DNA of 64,000 nt from Aestuariibaculum lutulentum (GCF_032926325.1 NZ_CP136709.1:99501-163500); one strand, 5' to 3'. Positions 9,511 through 18,132 are shown, counted from the first letter of the stretch. The notes: a model not told the origin generated them from the letters alone. Translations and numbers: made by a program.

Positions 9511-9640
9511 AAAAAATATTATTAAATTTAGGATATACTTGAAAGTAAAATCTGCATTGGCGATATAAAGCGACTTTAGGTAGACAGAAACTTAATTAGT
9601 ATCGACAAATTTATTTTCCAGCTGTTTATCCTGCTTCTGT
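9511..9640. repeat. 130-bp direct repeat, copy 1
   Basis: Matches 11563-11692 without gaps, with about 12 differences counted by eye. The block 9560-9612 is identical for 53 bases. Weaker similarity continues to the right through the promoter and coding start of the kinase gene (see 9692-9814), so this is the upstream region of the LytS-like gene in duplicate. Confidence 0.9.
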
Positions 9641-9691
9641 AACATAAAAAGATCAGCTGAAGTGATAAAAATTAACCTTCATTAATATCAA

Positions 9692-9814
9692 TACATTTGA
9701 AAGGAAAGATAAATATCTGAGTCGATGAAAGAATTTATATCCTTAATTGGAATAACGGACTTATCTGGGTCCGAATGTGGTTATAAGACAGTCTACTCCC
9801 TATTGTATAATGGG
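9692..9814 (+). pseudogene. Decayed 5' fragment of a LytS-like kinase gene with its promoter
   Basis: TACATTTG (9692-9699), a Bacteroidota -7 box, is the same as the box of the intact kinase gene at 11746-11753. It is followed by ATG AAA GAA TTT ATA (from 9725), matching the kinase start ATAAAGGAATTTATA, then by patches GTGGTTAT and CCTATTG that also occur in order in the kinase gene (around 11852 and 11884) but with deletions between them. The fragment is frameshifted and ends at the neighbouring gene. Non-functional as a kinase; its promoter could still fire. Confidence 0.65.
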
Positions 9815-11347
9815 TTAACGAATCTCCAATTTGCTTATGATTATTTTTCCTGTTTTTGTTGAAATCGTATACAATGTTTCATTGTAATTAAAAATATATT
9901 CTATGTGAACATCTATTGTAGCATTATACCATATGTCCCCAGAGGGATCATAGATTTCTATAGTTGATTGGTTACCTTGGTGCTGTCCTTCTGACTTATG
10001 CTTAGCTATAACTATAATCTTATTGTCGTATGCTATTGCTTGTCCATTAATACTTGGCTGACTCAGGCAGGTATATGAGGAGATACCTGAATTAAGATCT
10101 TTTATTTCTACTAAATTGCTTAAATAAAATAAATCCGGATTTTCAGTATAACCTCCCGCCAAATACATTTTCCCATCAACCGCAATTCCTGATAATTGTG
10201 ATTTATTCTCATACATCTCTTCAACAGACCAAACACCGGTACTATTGTCATAAATCAAAATCTTATCGCGATTCTCATAACCACCTGCAAAATAAGCCTT
10301 ATCACCATAAACTAACGCAATATGCCCATCTGATTTCCCCTGACTTAATTTAGCTGTTGTCCATTCATTTGTAAGTAGGCTATACATTTCAGCAGTTCCC
10401 TTTCTTTCGTTAGCTGTACTAGAATTATCTATTCCCCCTACAAATAGAACCTTATCTCCAACAGCCGCAGCAGCCATGCCCGAACCTTCCGTATTTAAAT
10501 GCCCTGAACTGACAGTATCTGTGTTAATATCATAAATGTCTATGTCATCTACTGCCGAATACGCCCAACCATCAAAAACAGAAACAAGACCACCAGCAAA
10601 AAACACTTTATTTCCTGCAGCTATAGCAGTTATATTTGATCGAGCAGTTCCCAATTCTATGATTGATGACGTTTCTGTTAAAACATCATATATATCTACT
10701 TTTTTAGAATCCGGATGTCTACCACCAGCAATAAAAATCTTACTACCTAACGTAGTAATGGCCACATATTCTCTTGCCTTACCCAGCTCTCCAATTTCAA
10801 GCAATTTTATATCTATCGGTACCCTTTTTATGTCACCACAATACTCAGGCTCTTTTATCACCACCTTGATAGTGTCTTTATAAATCTTAAAAGAAGTATC
10901 TTGAACAGTTATTTCAAACAGATAAGTTCCCATTACTAAATGATAAATATCTGTTTTGGATGATTTTTCAGATATTATTGTGTAATATGGTGGCCCGGCA
11001 ATCTTTCTCCAAGTATAATCAAATACTCCTAATGAATCGAATGACTTCAGTCCATCCAGAATAAGATGATTATTAGGATAATACAAAACAATACTATCCC
11101 CAGCAAATACTGTTGGAAACTGACCTTCAATAATTGGTAAAGGTTGTTCCTGTTCCTGTTCCTGTTCCTGTTCCTGTTCCTGTTCCTGTTCTTGTTCTTG
11201 CTCTTCTGATTCGTCCTTCTGTTCCTGTAAAATGATTAGTTCAGGTAATTCGTATTTATCACAGGCTTGAAAACAAAGTAAGGCTGCAAATAAAAAGGAG
11301 GCTCCAAAAAGAAAATTTCTTTTTAAAAATGTGTTTAGCGCTTTCAT
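9815..11347 (-). CDS. Kelch-repeat lipoprotein with PKD-like domain and EQ tract
   Basis: 510 aa. Signal peptide ends CFQAC (Cys29). Residues ~48-68 are a Glu-Gln dipeptide tract coded by a hexanucleotide repeat. Residues ~78-165 form a PKD-like domain (YPNNHLILDGLKS, WRKIAGPP). Residues ~170-500 contain about six kelch blades with the '-GG- ... -IYD-' pattern (SKIFIAGGR, NKVFFAGGL, DKVLFVGGI, DKAYFAGGY, GKMYLAGGY, then a weaker sixth), predicted to close a beta-propeller. Likely a cell-surface binding protein on an extended stalk. It lies divergently from the LytS-like kinase gene, with 425 bp between them. Confidence 0.75.
   Translation of the reverse strand: MKALNTFLKRNFLFGASFLFAALLCFQACDKYELPELIILQEQKDESEEQEQEQEQEQEQEQEQEQEQPLPIIEGQFPTVFAGDSIVLYYPNNHLILDGLKSFDSLGVFDYTWRKIAGPPYYTIISEKSSKTDIYHLVMGTYLFEITVQDTSFKIYKDTIKVVIKEPEYCGDIKRVPIDIKLLEIGELGKAREYVAITTLGSKIFIAGGRHPDSKKVDIYDVLTETSSIIELGTARSNITAIAAGNKVFFAGGLVSVFDGWAYSAVDDIDIYDINTDTVSSGHLNTEGSGMAAAAVGDKVLFVGGIDNSSTANERKGTAEMYSLLTNEWTTAKLSQGKSDGHIALVYGDKAYFAGGYENRDKILIYDNSTGVWSVEEMYENKSQLSGIAVDGKMYLAGGYTENPDLFYLSNLVEIKDLNSGISSYTCLSQPSINGQAIAYDNKIIVIAKHKSEGQHQGNQSTIEIYDPSGDIWYNATIDVHIEYIFNYNETLYTISTKTGKIIISKLEIR
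11145..11204. repeat. Hexanucleotide tandem repeat, 10 units, in frame
   Basis: Seven perfect TGTTCC units, two TGTTCT and one TGCTCT, coding (Glu-Gln) repeats on the minus strand in the kelch lipoprotein. Unit loss or gain would alter stalk length without shifting the frame. The degenerate units are all at one end, the usual pattern of a slippage-prone tract. Confidence 0.95.
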
Positions 11348-11398
11348 AATTTTAAACTTTAGAGGTTAATTATATATTTTAAAACCAGCTTTTCTTTA

Positions 11399-11440
11399 AC
11401 ATTATAATGTGTTTTAGAGAGGAAGAATACATTATAATTT
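11399..11440. promoter_or_regulatory. Palindrome and half repeat in the lipoprotein/kinase divergent region
   Basis: ACATTATAATGT (11399-11410) is a perfect 12-bp palindrome about 50 bp upstream of the kelch lipoprotein start. ACATTATAAT recurs at 11429, exactly 30 bp (three helical turns) away. Candidate operator; AT-richness makes chance occurrence possible. Confidence 0.3.
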
Positions 11441-11562
11441 AAGTCTGATTTTTGCGCTATTAACTAATGGTACTTTGCTATCTAATAAAAGGCCATAAAA
11501 ACCTTGAACATCTTACCTTAACAACAATTTATTTAGACACTAAATTTCAACAAGTTACATTC

Positions 11563-11692
11563 AAAAAATATTATTAAATTTAGGATATACTTGAAAGGAA
11601 AATCTGTATTAGCGATATAAAGCGACTTTAGGTAGACAGAAACTTAATTAGTATCGACAAATTTGTTTGGTAGCTGCTTAACTTGTATCTGT
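11563..11692. repeat. 130-bp direct repeat, copy 2 (upstream of the intact kinase gene)
   Basis: Copy of 9511-9640. It ends 54 bp before the -7 box of the kinase gene and 216 bp before the divergent lipoprotein start. The 53-base identical core is 11612-11664. The remaining parts of the 425-bp gap (11348-11562 and 11693-11772) hold the palindrome at 11399 and the kinase promoter; I see nothing else. Confidence 0.9.
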
Positions 11693-11745
11693 CTACGTAG
11701 ATGATGTTTATGTAGCGGTAAAATTTCAGCTATTTCTAATAGTTA

Positions 11746-11753
11746 TACATTTG
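11746..11753 (+). promoter_or_regulatory. -7 box (TACATTTG) of the LytS-like kinase gene
   Basis: Exact match to the Bacteroidota consensus TAnnTTTG, 20 bp before the ATG at 11773. The same octamer is kept in the decayed duplicate at 9692-9699, which supports it as the real promoter. Confidence 0.6.
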
Positions 11754-11772
11754 AATATAAATACGAATAACC

Positions 11773-12894
11773 ATGTCTATAAAGGAATTTATATTATCAG
11801 ATAACAAATGGCATCGTCTGGGACGACATCTGTTCTTTTGGTTTTTATGGGGTGGTTATTTCACAATGACCCGCTACCTGAATCCTATTGCATACCAAAT
11901 GACTGGTCATTTTCCTAATTTTTGGAAGACTTCCATTGAAACCTTCTTTTTTCTTTTCCCTCAAATGTTTTTGGTCTATCCGGCCCTATATTTTATACTT
12001 CCTAAATTTGTATTTACCCAAAAGTATATTCTTGCCTTTTTCTGGTTTATCGTTTTCTATTTTGTAGCCATGACGGTTAACGCAGTCTATCTTATTTATG
12101 TTCCGTGGGCTAAAATAATCTGGGTTCCCAATGCAAATTTATTCTTAACCACCTCCACATTTACAGAAAAATTATTTTATGCGTATTTGGGAAGTATACT
12201 AGGTTCGATTACGGCTCTCTCAATATCCTCCAGTTTTAAATTGTTTAAACATTATTATTTAAAATCCATTCGAAACGAACAATTACAAAAGGAAAATTCG
12301 GATGCCCAATTACGCCTTCTTCTGGCACAGGTCCAACCGCATTTTATGTTTAACACCTTAAATAACATTTATTCTCAGGCGCAGGAAGAATCACCAAAAA
12401 GTGCCAAAATGATTTTAGAGTTATCTCATATTCTGCGTTACGTTTTAGATGAAGGCAAGAAAAAAAGAGTACCATTGGAAAATGAACTGGAAATGATTGT
12501 TGATTACCTGAATCTGGAAAAAATAAGGTACGATAACAAACTTGATTTACATTTTGTGTTTCCCTCGAACACCGACGATATTACAATTGCTCCACTTATT
12601 TTATTGCCTTTAGTTGAAAACTGCTTCAAACACGGAGCCAGCAAAATGATTAATAATCCGTGGATTAATATAAAATCTGAACTTACCGATAACAAATTCA
12701 GTATTAAATTGATGAATGGAAAAATAAATGAAAACACTCATGAAAAGTCAAGAAAAGGAACAGGCATTGAAAATATTAGGAGACGATTAAACCTAATCTA
12801 CCCTCACAAACACATATTTGAGATTAAAGATGATGATGAAACTTTTATTGTTAACCTCCAGATTGTATTAGACCATCAAATTTCAGAAGATTAA
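11773..12894 (+). CDS. LytS-type sensor histidine kinase
   Basis: 373 aa. Four hydrophobic helices in the first ~150 residues, then a short coiled segment and the His_kinase domain (PF06580 type): LLLAQVQPHFMFNTLNNIY, with phospho-acceptor His190. The ATP-binding part follows with an N-box LPLVENCFKHG and a G-box GTGIENIRRRL near the C-terminus. It autophosphorylates and passes the phosphate to the LytTR regulator encoded 27 bp downstream. No extracellular sensor domain is visible, so the signal is probably sensed in or near the membrane. Its promoter region is duplicated 2 kb upstream. Confidence 0.9.
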   Translation: MSIKEFILSDNKWHRLGRHLFFWFLWGGYFTMTRYLNPIAYQMTGHFPNFWKTSIETFFFLFPQMFLVYPALYFILPKFVFTQKYILAFFWFIVFYFVAMTVNAVYLIYVPWAKIIWVPNANLFLTTSTFTEKLFYAYLGSILGSITALSISSSFKLFKHYYLKSIRNEQLQKENSDAQLRLLLAQVQPHFMFNTLNNIYSQAQEESPKSAKMILELSHILRYVLDEGKKKRVPLENELEMIVDYLNLEKIRYDNKLDLHFVFPSNTDDITIAPLILLPLVENCFKHGASKMINNPWINIKSELTDNKFSIKLMNGKINENTHEKSRKGTGIENIRRRLNLIYPHKHIFEIKDDDETFIVNLQIVLDHQISED

Positions 12895-12921
12895 AACATT
12901 CACATAACGACATGAAGCAAA

Positions 12922-13662
12922 ATGAAACAGTCTGAATTTAAAAAACCAAGATGCCTCATCGTAGACGACGAACCTCTTGCCAGAGATGTTTTACGTCGGT
13001 ATTTTGCAAAATTACCTGTATTAGATTTAGTTGGCGAATGTAATAATGCAATCGATGCTTTTATGTTTCTTCAATCGAACGAGATCGATATTCTGTTTTT
13101 AGATATTAGAATGCCAGAATTATTAGGCACCGAGTTGGTGCGTTCTATCAAAAACACTCCAAAAATCATCTTTACAACAGCCTACAAAGAATATGCTTTA
13201 GATGGATTTGAACTGGATGCTGTTGATTATTTATTGAAACCCATAAAATTCGATCGATTTTTAAAAGCGGTTAACAAAGCTTTACCCGATTACGAAAATG
13301 TTTTGAACCCTAATGAACCACAGGAATTAGAACGAAAATCTGGTATAGATTCTATTTACCTTCGTATCGACAGAAAACAGGTTCGCGTTGTCTTAGATGA
13401 TATTCTTTACATTGAAAGTGATAAAGATTATATAAAAATATTCACATCGGATAAAATGCATTTGTGCCGGCAAACCATATCGGCTATCGAGGCTATGATT
13501 GACAAAAATGAATTTGTTCGCATTCACAGATCTTTCATTGTTCCAGTAAACAAAATAAAGTCATATACTCACGAATTGGTTGAAATTGATAAAAAGGAAT
13601 TGCCCATTGGAAAATTTTACTTAAATCATTTTTTAAAAATAGTCAATTCAGAATCTCACTAA
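12922..13662 (+). CDS. LytTR-family response regulator
   Basis: 246 aa. Receiver domain residues ~10-125 with acidic pair Asp15/Asp16, phospho-acceptor Asp61 in LFLDIRMPE, and the conserved Lys in LKPIKF. LytTR DNA-binding domain residues ~145-243 (YLRIDRKQVRVVLDDILYIE, FVRIHRSFIVPVNKI). LytTR proteins bind direct repeats about 21 bp apart centre to centre. It is the partner of the kinase just upstream; likely targets are its own operon and the divergent lipoprotein genes (inference from position). Confidence 0.92.
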   Translation: MKQSEFKKPRCLIVDDEPLARDVLRRYFAKLPVLDLVGECNNAIDAFMFLQSNEIDILFLDIRMPELLGTELVRSIKNTPKIIFTTAYKEYALDGFELDAVDYLLKPIKFDRFLKAVNKALPDYENVLNPNEPQELERKSGIDSIYLRIDRKQVRVVLDDILYIESDKDYIKIFTSDKMHLCRQTISAIEAMIDKNEFVRIHRSFIVPVNKIKSYTHELVEIDKKELPIGKFYLNHFLKIVNSESH

Positions 13663-13707
13663 TATTGCTATAATTTTCATAATTTGGGTTCTTGTAAGCT
13701 TCTCAAT

Positions 13708-15129
13708 ATGAAATATCTATTAAAAACACTCGTATTTTTACTTTTTACTTCCATTCAAATTCATGCTCAAAAATTCACAAAAGAGGTAAAAGCCTTCATC
13801 TCGGTAGACACAAGCTTAGTAGCTATAACCAACGTTAAACTTATTGATGGAACGGGAGGCGATATTAAAAATAATCAAACCATTATTATTAAAGACAATA
13901 AAATAGAACGTGTTGGTAATTCAAATACTTTAAAAATTCCTAAAAATGCATTGATAATTGATGGCACAGGAAAAACAGTAATACCTGGTTTGGTTATGTT
14001 ACACGAACATTTATTCTATACTAAATTCTTCGAAAACTGGTTTAGCGTTGGGCAATCCACTTTTACTTTTCCGCGTCTATATCTTGCCGGAGGGGTAACT
14101 ACCATGCGAACGGCCGGAAGCATTCAACCACAAAGCGACCTCAACGTAAAACAATGGATTTTAGAAGGTAAAATGACGGGGCCAAAAATGGATGTTACCA
14201 GCCCGTTTATAGAACGCGAAGGTGTTCCTATTGCCGAATTAGGCTATATAAAAAACACAACTGAAGTTTCAGAAATTGTAGACTTCTGGTCAAAACGCGG
14301 TGTCACCTCATTCAAACTTTATAATAACATTACAAAAGAAGATGTGAAAGTTTGCGTGACCGAAGCCCACAAACGCGCATTAAAAGTTACCGGACATTTA
14401 TGTTCAGTAACCTATGAAGAAGCTTCGAACCTTGGTATTGATAATTTGGAACACGGCTTTCGAGTGGCCACAGATTTTGAAGTTAACAAAGAGGAAAACA
14501 TTTGCGATCCTTTTGAATCCAGACAGGCCTTTGACAGCGAACCTATTGACAGTCCTAAAATAAACCACCTTATTGAGGTGCTTATTAAAAACGGTACAAC
14601 CATTACAACCACACCAAATGTTTTTGAACCTTACACCAACCGCGAACTTATTCCTGGTGGCGGCGAACGCGCGGTAACTCCGGAAGTTTTAAAAGATGTT
14701 AAGGCTATTTACGACCGAAGAGTAAATAAAGATTCTATTCAAATCGCGTCATATTATAAAAACTTGATCTGGTTAAAACGATTTTATAATTCAGGCGGAA
14801 AATTAGTCGCGGGAACCGACCCTACTGGCGCAGGAAGAACCGTCGCCGGTTACGCCAATCAGCATACACTTGAATTATTGGTAGAAGGCGGATTTCCTTT
14901 AGTTGACGTAATAAAAATTTGCACGCTCAATGGTGCTAAATATTTAAACCAGGATGAGACTATTGGTACAATTGAAAAAGGAAAAACTGCCGACCTCATT
15001 TTAATTAATGGAGATTTAGAAAGTGATATCAAACAGATTAGAAACACGGAAATTGTCTTCAAAGATGGTATCGGTTTTAATTCAAAAAAACTTTTCGAAT
15101 CTGTTGATGGGCAAGTTGGTCGCAACTAG
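13708..15129 (+). CDS. Secreted amidohydrolase (imidazolonepropionase-like)
   Basis: 473 aa from the ATG at 13708, chosen over an upstream TTG because it begins directly with a signal peptide (MKYLLKTLVFLLF...HAQ). Amidohydrolase-superfamily metal ligands are visible: the H-x-H of MLHEHLF, a Lys in TSFKLYNN, His in VTGHL, His in LEHGF and Asp in VAGTDPTGAG. These metal-dependent enzymes hydrolyse amide bonds (dipeptides, N-acyl amino acids, hydantoins). The substrate is unknown; periplasmic location suggests peptide processing. The gene lies 45 bp after the LytTR regulator gene and is likely in the same operon. Confidence 0.85.
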   Translation: MKYLLKTLVFLLFTSIQIHAQKFTKEVKAFISVDTSLVAITNVKLIDGTGGDIKNNQTIIIKDNKIERVGNSNTLKIPKNALIIDGTGKTVIPGLVMLHEHLFYTKFFENWFSVGQSTFTFPRLYLAGGVTTMRTAGSIQPQSDLNVKQWILEGKMTGPKMDVTSPFIEREGVPIAELGYIKNTTEVSEIVDFWSKRGVTSFKLYNNITKEDVKVCVTEAHKRALKVTGHLCSVTYEEASNLGIDNLEHGFRVATDFEVNKEENICDPFESRQAFDSEPIDSPKINHLIEVLIKNGTTITTTPNVFEPYTNRELIPGGGERAVTPEVLKDVKAIYDRRVNKDSIQIASYYKNLIWLKRFYNSGGKLVAGTDPTGAGRTVAGYANQHTLELLVEGGFPLVDVIKICTLNGAKYLNQDETIGTIEKGKTADLILINGDLESDIKQIRNTEIVFKDGIGFNSKKLFESVDGQVGRN

Positions 15130-15181
15130 GTTTCGTGCTTAGTTATATTTTTTTAAATTAGCTGAACACTAATCCTTTACT

Positions 15182-16129
15182 ATGCGTCTATCTCTCATTT
15201 TTAAACCTGCTGTCTTATTTTTAACAATTTTATGTATCTCAAATAGTTTTGCTCAGGAAGAAGAAATAAAGGAAGGGTTTAAAGAGGAACAATTAACCTT
15301 TTCCAATGGCGATAGTAGATACGCCAGTTACAACAAAGAAGGTACTAAAATTATCTTCGAATCGAATCGTGACGGCATCTGGCAAATATATTCTATGAAT
15401 ATTGATGGAGGGGCTCAAAAACGGGTTATGACGACACAATCCAACGACCGACGACCAAAATGGCATCCTTCAAAAAACATGATTCTATTTGAATCAGACC
15501 GAACCGGAACCAGTGAAATTTACAGTTATGATTTTGACTCTGGTAAAATCGATAAGTTTCCTATCAACCTTAGTGGTAATAAATACTATGCCAATTTCGC
15601 TCCCAATGGCATGGAACTTATGTTTTCATATTCCGAAAGAGCCGATATTTTCGATATTTACGCCTGCTCTACAAAAGGCAAACGATTAAAGAAAGTGGTG
15701 AGCAATAAATTCAAAAATGTGTATCCTAACTTAACATCACGAGGCGATGTACTCATCTACTTTTCTAACAAAAACACACAAGGTGAAAGTAATGTTATTT
15801 ACAGCCAGCATTTGTTTACCAAGGACAAAAACCGTTTAACTTATTTAAAAGATGAAAGCACATACCCCGACTGGTCTAACACCAATGGGAGTCGCCGTAT
15901 TGTCTATTCTGCAAAAGTTGACGACATGAAACACTCCGAAATTTTTATCATGAGAGACGACGGAACCCACAAAATACAAATCACGTATAATGATGTCGAA
16001 GACATGCAACCTTGCTGGTCTCCAAACGATATTAATTTATTGATTTCAGGCTTCAGACAAGGAAACTACCAAATTTGTAAAGTCCTTTTAAAGGAGCCTT
16101 TAAACCCCGACCAAAAACCTTTAGATTAA
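15182..16129 (+). CDS. TolB-like PD40 beta-propeller protein, secreted
   Basis: 315 aa. Signal peptide residues 1-25 (ends SFAQ). Six WD40-like/PD40 repeats can be read, each with the '-x-W-P/S-x-G-x-x-I-x-F-x-S-x-R-x-G-x-x-x-I-Y' pattern, for example KIIFESNRDGIWQIY, MILFESDRTGTSEIY, QPCWSPNDINLLISG. The repeats close a six-blade propeller as in TolB; no catalytic C-terminal domain is present. It probably binds protein or peptide in the periplasm. Last gene of the 11.8-16.1 kb operon; its stop codon overlaps that of the convergent gene. Confidence 0.75.
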   Translation: MRLSLIFKPAVLFLTILCISNSFAQEEEIKEGFKEEQLTFSNGDSRYASYNKEGTKIIFESNRDGIWQIYSMNIDGGAQKRVMTTQSNDRRPKWHPSKNMILFESDRTGTSEIYSYDFDSGKIDKFPINLSGNKYYANFAPNGMELMFSYSERADIFDIYACSTKGKRLKKVVSNKFKNVYPNLTSRGDVLIYFSNKNTQGESNVIYSQHLFTKDKNRLTYLKDESTYPDWSNTNGSRRIVYSAKVDDMKHSEIFIMRDDGTHKIQITYNDVEDMQPCWSPNDINLLISGFRQGNYQICKVLLKEPLNPDQKPLD

Positions 16130-16677
16130 TTCTTTGTTTTCACTTTTCCTGAAAACAAATTCACATTTGAAGTAAATGGATTTCCTGATGCACGTCGCAA
16201 CATTACCACTTGTCCGCAATGCCAAACCGCATCTTCAATGGGACCGTTAATGATATTCCAAAATGGTACTTCAGTATTAGCCAAATCGAAAGTTCCTTGA
16301 TTATTTTTTAGAGCATCGGAAACTAATTTTAAATTCATTAGCGTTTGTTTTCGCTTCAATTCGAAAGACAACTCGTTTTTGTTGTCATCTTTATTTTCAG
16401 CAAGAACACTATTTCTAATAAACTTCGATAAGCCATAAATATGCTCAATCGTTTCACCCGAAGTCCTGGAATCAGGGCCTATTTTATAGGCTAAATCTTC
16501 CAATCTTAATCCTTCGGTTGCCCAGTAATATCTAAAACCTAAACCATCAATCATTCTTGCTGCAGCCGTTGCTGGCGTATACACTTCAGGAGCTTCAGGT
16601 ATTTCATAATACGGTAAATCGTTTTGAGTCTGAGCAAAACAAACCATTGAAAAAAGCATTATAATTATATATCTCAT
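16126..16677 (-). CDS. DinB-like protein, exported
   Basis: 183 aa with a short signal peptide (residues 1-15, cut at CFAQ). The helical body with ETIEHIYGLSKFI in the middle and DAVWHCGQVVMLRRASGNP near the C-terminus matches the DinB/YfiT four-helix-bundle superfamily, whose three His ligate a metal; two candidate His are visible. Export of such a protein is unusual but occurs in Bacteroidota. The gene ends head-on against the TolB-like gene with overlapping TAA codons (TTAA at 16126-16129) and lies 4 bp downstream of the M28 peptidase gene, so the two are co-transcribed. Confidence 0.65.
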   Translation of the reverse strand: MRYIIIMLFSMVCFAQTQNDLPYYEIPEAPEVYTPATAAARMIDGLGFRYYWATEGLRLEDLAYKIGPDSRTSGETIEHIYGLSKFIRNSVLAENKDDNKNELSFELKRKQTLMNLKLVSDALKNNQGTFDLANTEVPFWNIINGPIEDAVWHCGQVVMLRRASGNPFTSNVNLFSGKVKTKN

Positions 16678-16681
16678 AATT

Positions 16682-18064
16682 TTATTTTATTCCATATTTA
16701 TCGAACAAATATACTAAAGCTGTCATAGTTGCAGCACCTAATTCCAGTTCGCGTTTATTAATCGCATCAAAAGTATCATTACTGGCATGGTGGTGATCGA
16801 AATAACGTTGTGAATCCGGATGCAAACCAGCCAACACATTTTTATCTGTTTTTAACGGCCCGACATCGGCTCCGCTGCCTTCCTTTTCAAAATAGTGAAT
16901 TAAATACGGTTTAAACAGCTCTTTCCAACTTAACACCTTATTAAAATTAGCTTCATCACAATCAAACCTAAAGCCTCGAGGTGTAAAACCTCCGGAGTCA
17001 CTTTCTAAAGCAAACACATGATTTTCTCCTTTTTGTTTTGCCACATCGGCATATTTATTAGCTCCGCGTAAACCATTTTCTTCATTCATAAATAAAACCA
17101 CACGAATACTTCGCTTAGGTTTTATTCCTGCTTTTTTCAGTAATCTTAAAACCTCCATAGATTGTACGACTCCTGCCCCATCATCATGAGAACCATCTCC
17201 TAAATCCCACGAATCCAAATGCCCACCTACAACCATATATTCATTTGGAAATTCACTACCGGTAATTTCCCCAATAACATTATAAGATTGTACATCGTTT
17301 AACTGTTTACAGCTAGTTTTAAAATATAGTTTTACATCCTTACTTAATTTTAACATCGTGCTAAGCGTTTCAGCATCGTTGGTACTGATAGCTACCGAAG
17401 GAATACGTTGCGCTACAGGTAAATCGTCATAAGTCATGCTGCCGGTATGTGGTAAATCATCTAATCTTAAATTCATAGACCGAACCACAACACCTACCGC
17501 TCCATATTTTGCTGCTTCAACTGCCCCTTTGTACCGCTGATTAACACAACCACCATAAGCCTGAAATGTATTAATTAAATCGGCCTGCATTGGACGATTA
17601 TAAAACACTATCTTTCCTTCTATTTGCTCTTTTCCTAAAGCTTCTAATTCTTCAAAATTATGAACTTCAACAAGCTGAGCTTTAATCCCTAAAGGTGATG
17701 TTGCTACTGATCCTCCTAGAGCACAAATATTAACGGTGCTGGTCTTCCCCGGAACTGTTTCAATGTATGCATATTCTTTGGCTCCTCTTATCCATTTTGG
17801 GACCATAACAGGCTGTAACCAAACCTTGCTTAACCCTAACTGCTCTAACTCTTCTTTGGTGTACTGAACCGCTCGTTCAGCTCCTAATGATCCTGATAAA
17901 CGACTTCCAATCTGATTGGATAAATAATTTAACCAATTGTAACTTTCTCCCTCGGTTAATGAACTTGTATAAATAGTTTTTAAAACTTCATCATCAGTTT
18001 GGGCATGAGATTTAAAAACTATTGATGCAATAATTAATAAACACAAAAGGGTTAGGTTCTTCAT
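16682..18064 (-). CDS. M28-family metallopeptidase with PA domain
   Basis: 460 aa. Signal peptide residues 1-21. A protease-associated domain insert spans about residues 130-240. Di-zinc catalytic motifs of family M28 are complete: GGHLDSWD, HDDGAG, the general base pair in MNEENG, LESDSGG and the final His in DHHHASNDT. It resembles glutamate carboxypeptidase/aminopeptidase Y types and would release amino acids from peptides in the periplasm or outside. Co-transcribed with the DinB-like gene. Confidence 0.9.
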   Translation of the reverse strand: MKNLTLLCLLIIASIVFKSHAQTDDEVLKTIYTSSLTEGESYNWLNYLSNQIGSRLSGSLGAERAVQYTKEELEQLGLSKVWLQPVMVPKWIRGAKEYAYIETVPGKTSTVNICALGGSVATSPLGIKAQLVEVHNFEELEALGKEQIEGKIVFYNRPMQADLINTFQAYGGCVNQRYKGAVEAAKYGAVGVVVRSMNLRLDDLPHTGSMTYDDLPVAQRIPSVAISTNDAETLSTMLKLSKDVKLYFKTSCKQLNDVQSYNVIGEITGSEFPNEYMVVGGHLDSWDLGDGSHDDGAGVVQSMEVLRLLKKAGIKPKRSIRVVLFMNEENGLRGANKYADVAKQKGENHVFALESDSGGFTPRGFRFDCDEANFNKVLSWKELFKPYLIHYFEKEGSGADVGPLKTDKNVLAGLHPDSQRYFDHHHASNDTFDAINKRELELGAATMTALVYLFDKYGIK

Positions 18065-18132
18065 ATATTCGTTTTTATTTATTTGAAAAATAATTCAATT
18101 CTATTATAATGTAAATGCCTATATAAATAAAA

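Noticed and set aside
11145..11204. Phase variation (on/off) by the hexanucleotide repeat
   Set aside because: The unit is 6 bp, so changes keep the frame; it can alter length but not switch the gene off.
16126..16129. Possible gene fusion or frameshift where two genes overlap by 4 bp
   Set aside because: The genes are convergent and simply share TTAA as both stop codons; both proteins have complete family-like ends.
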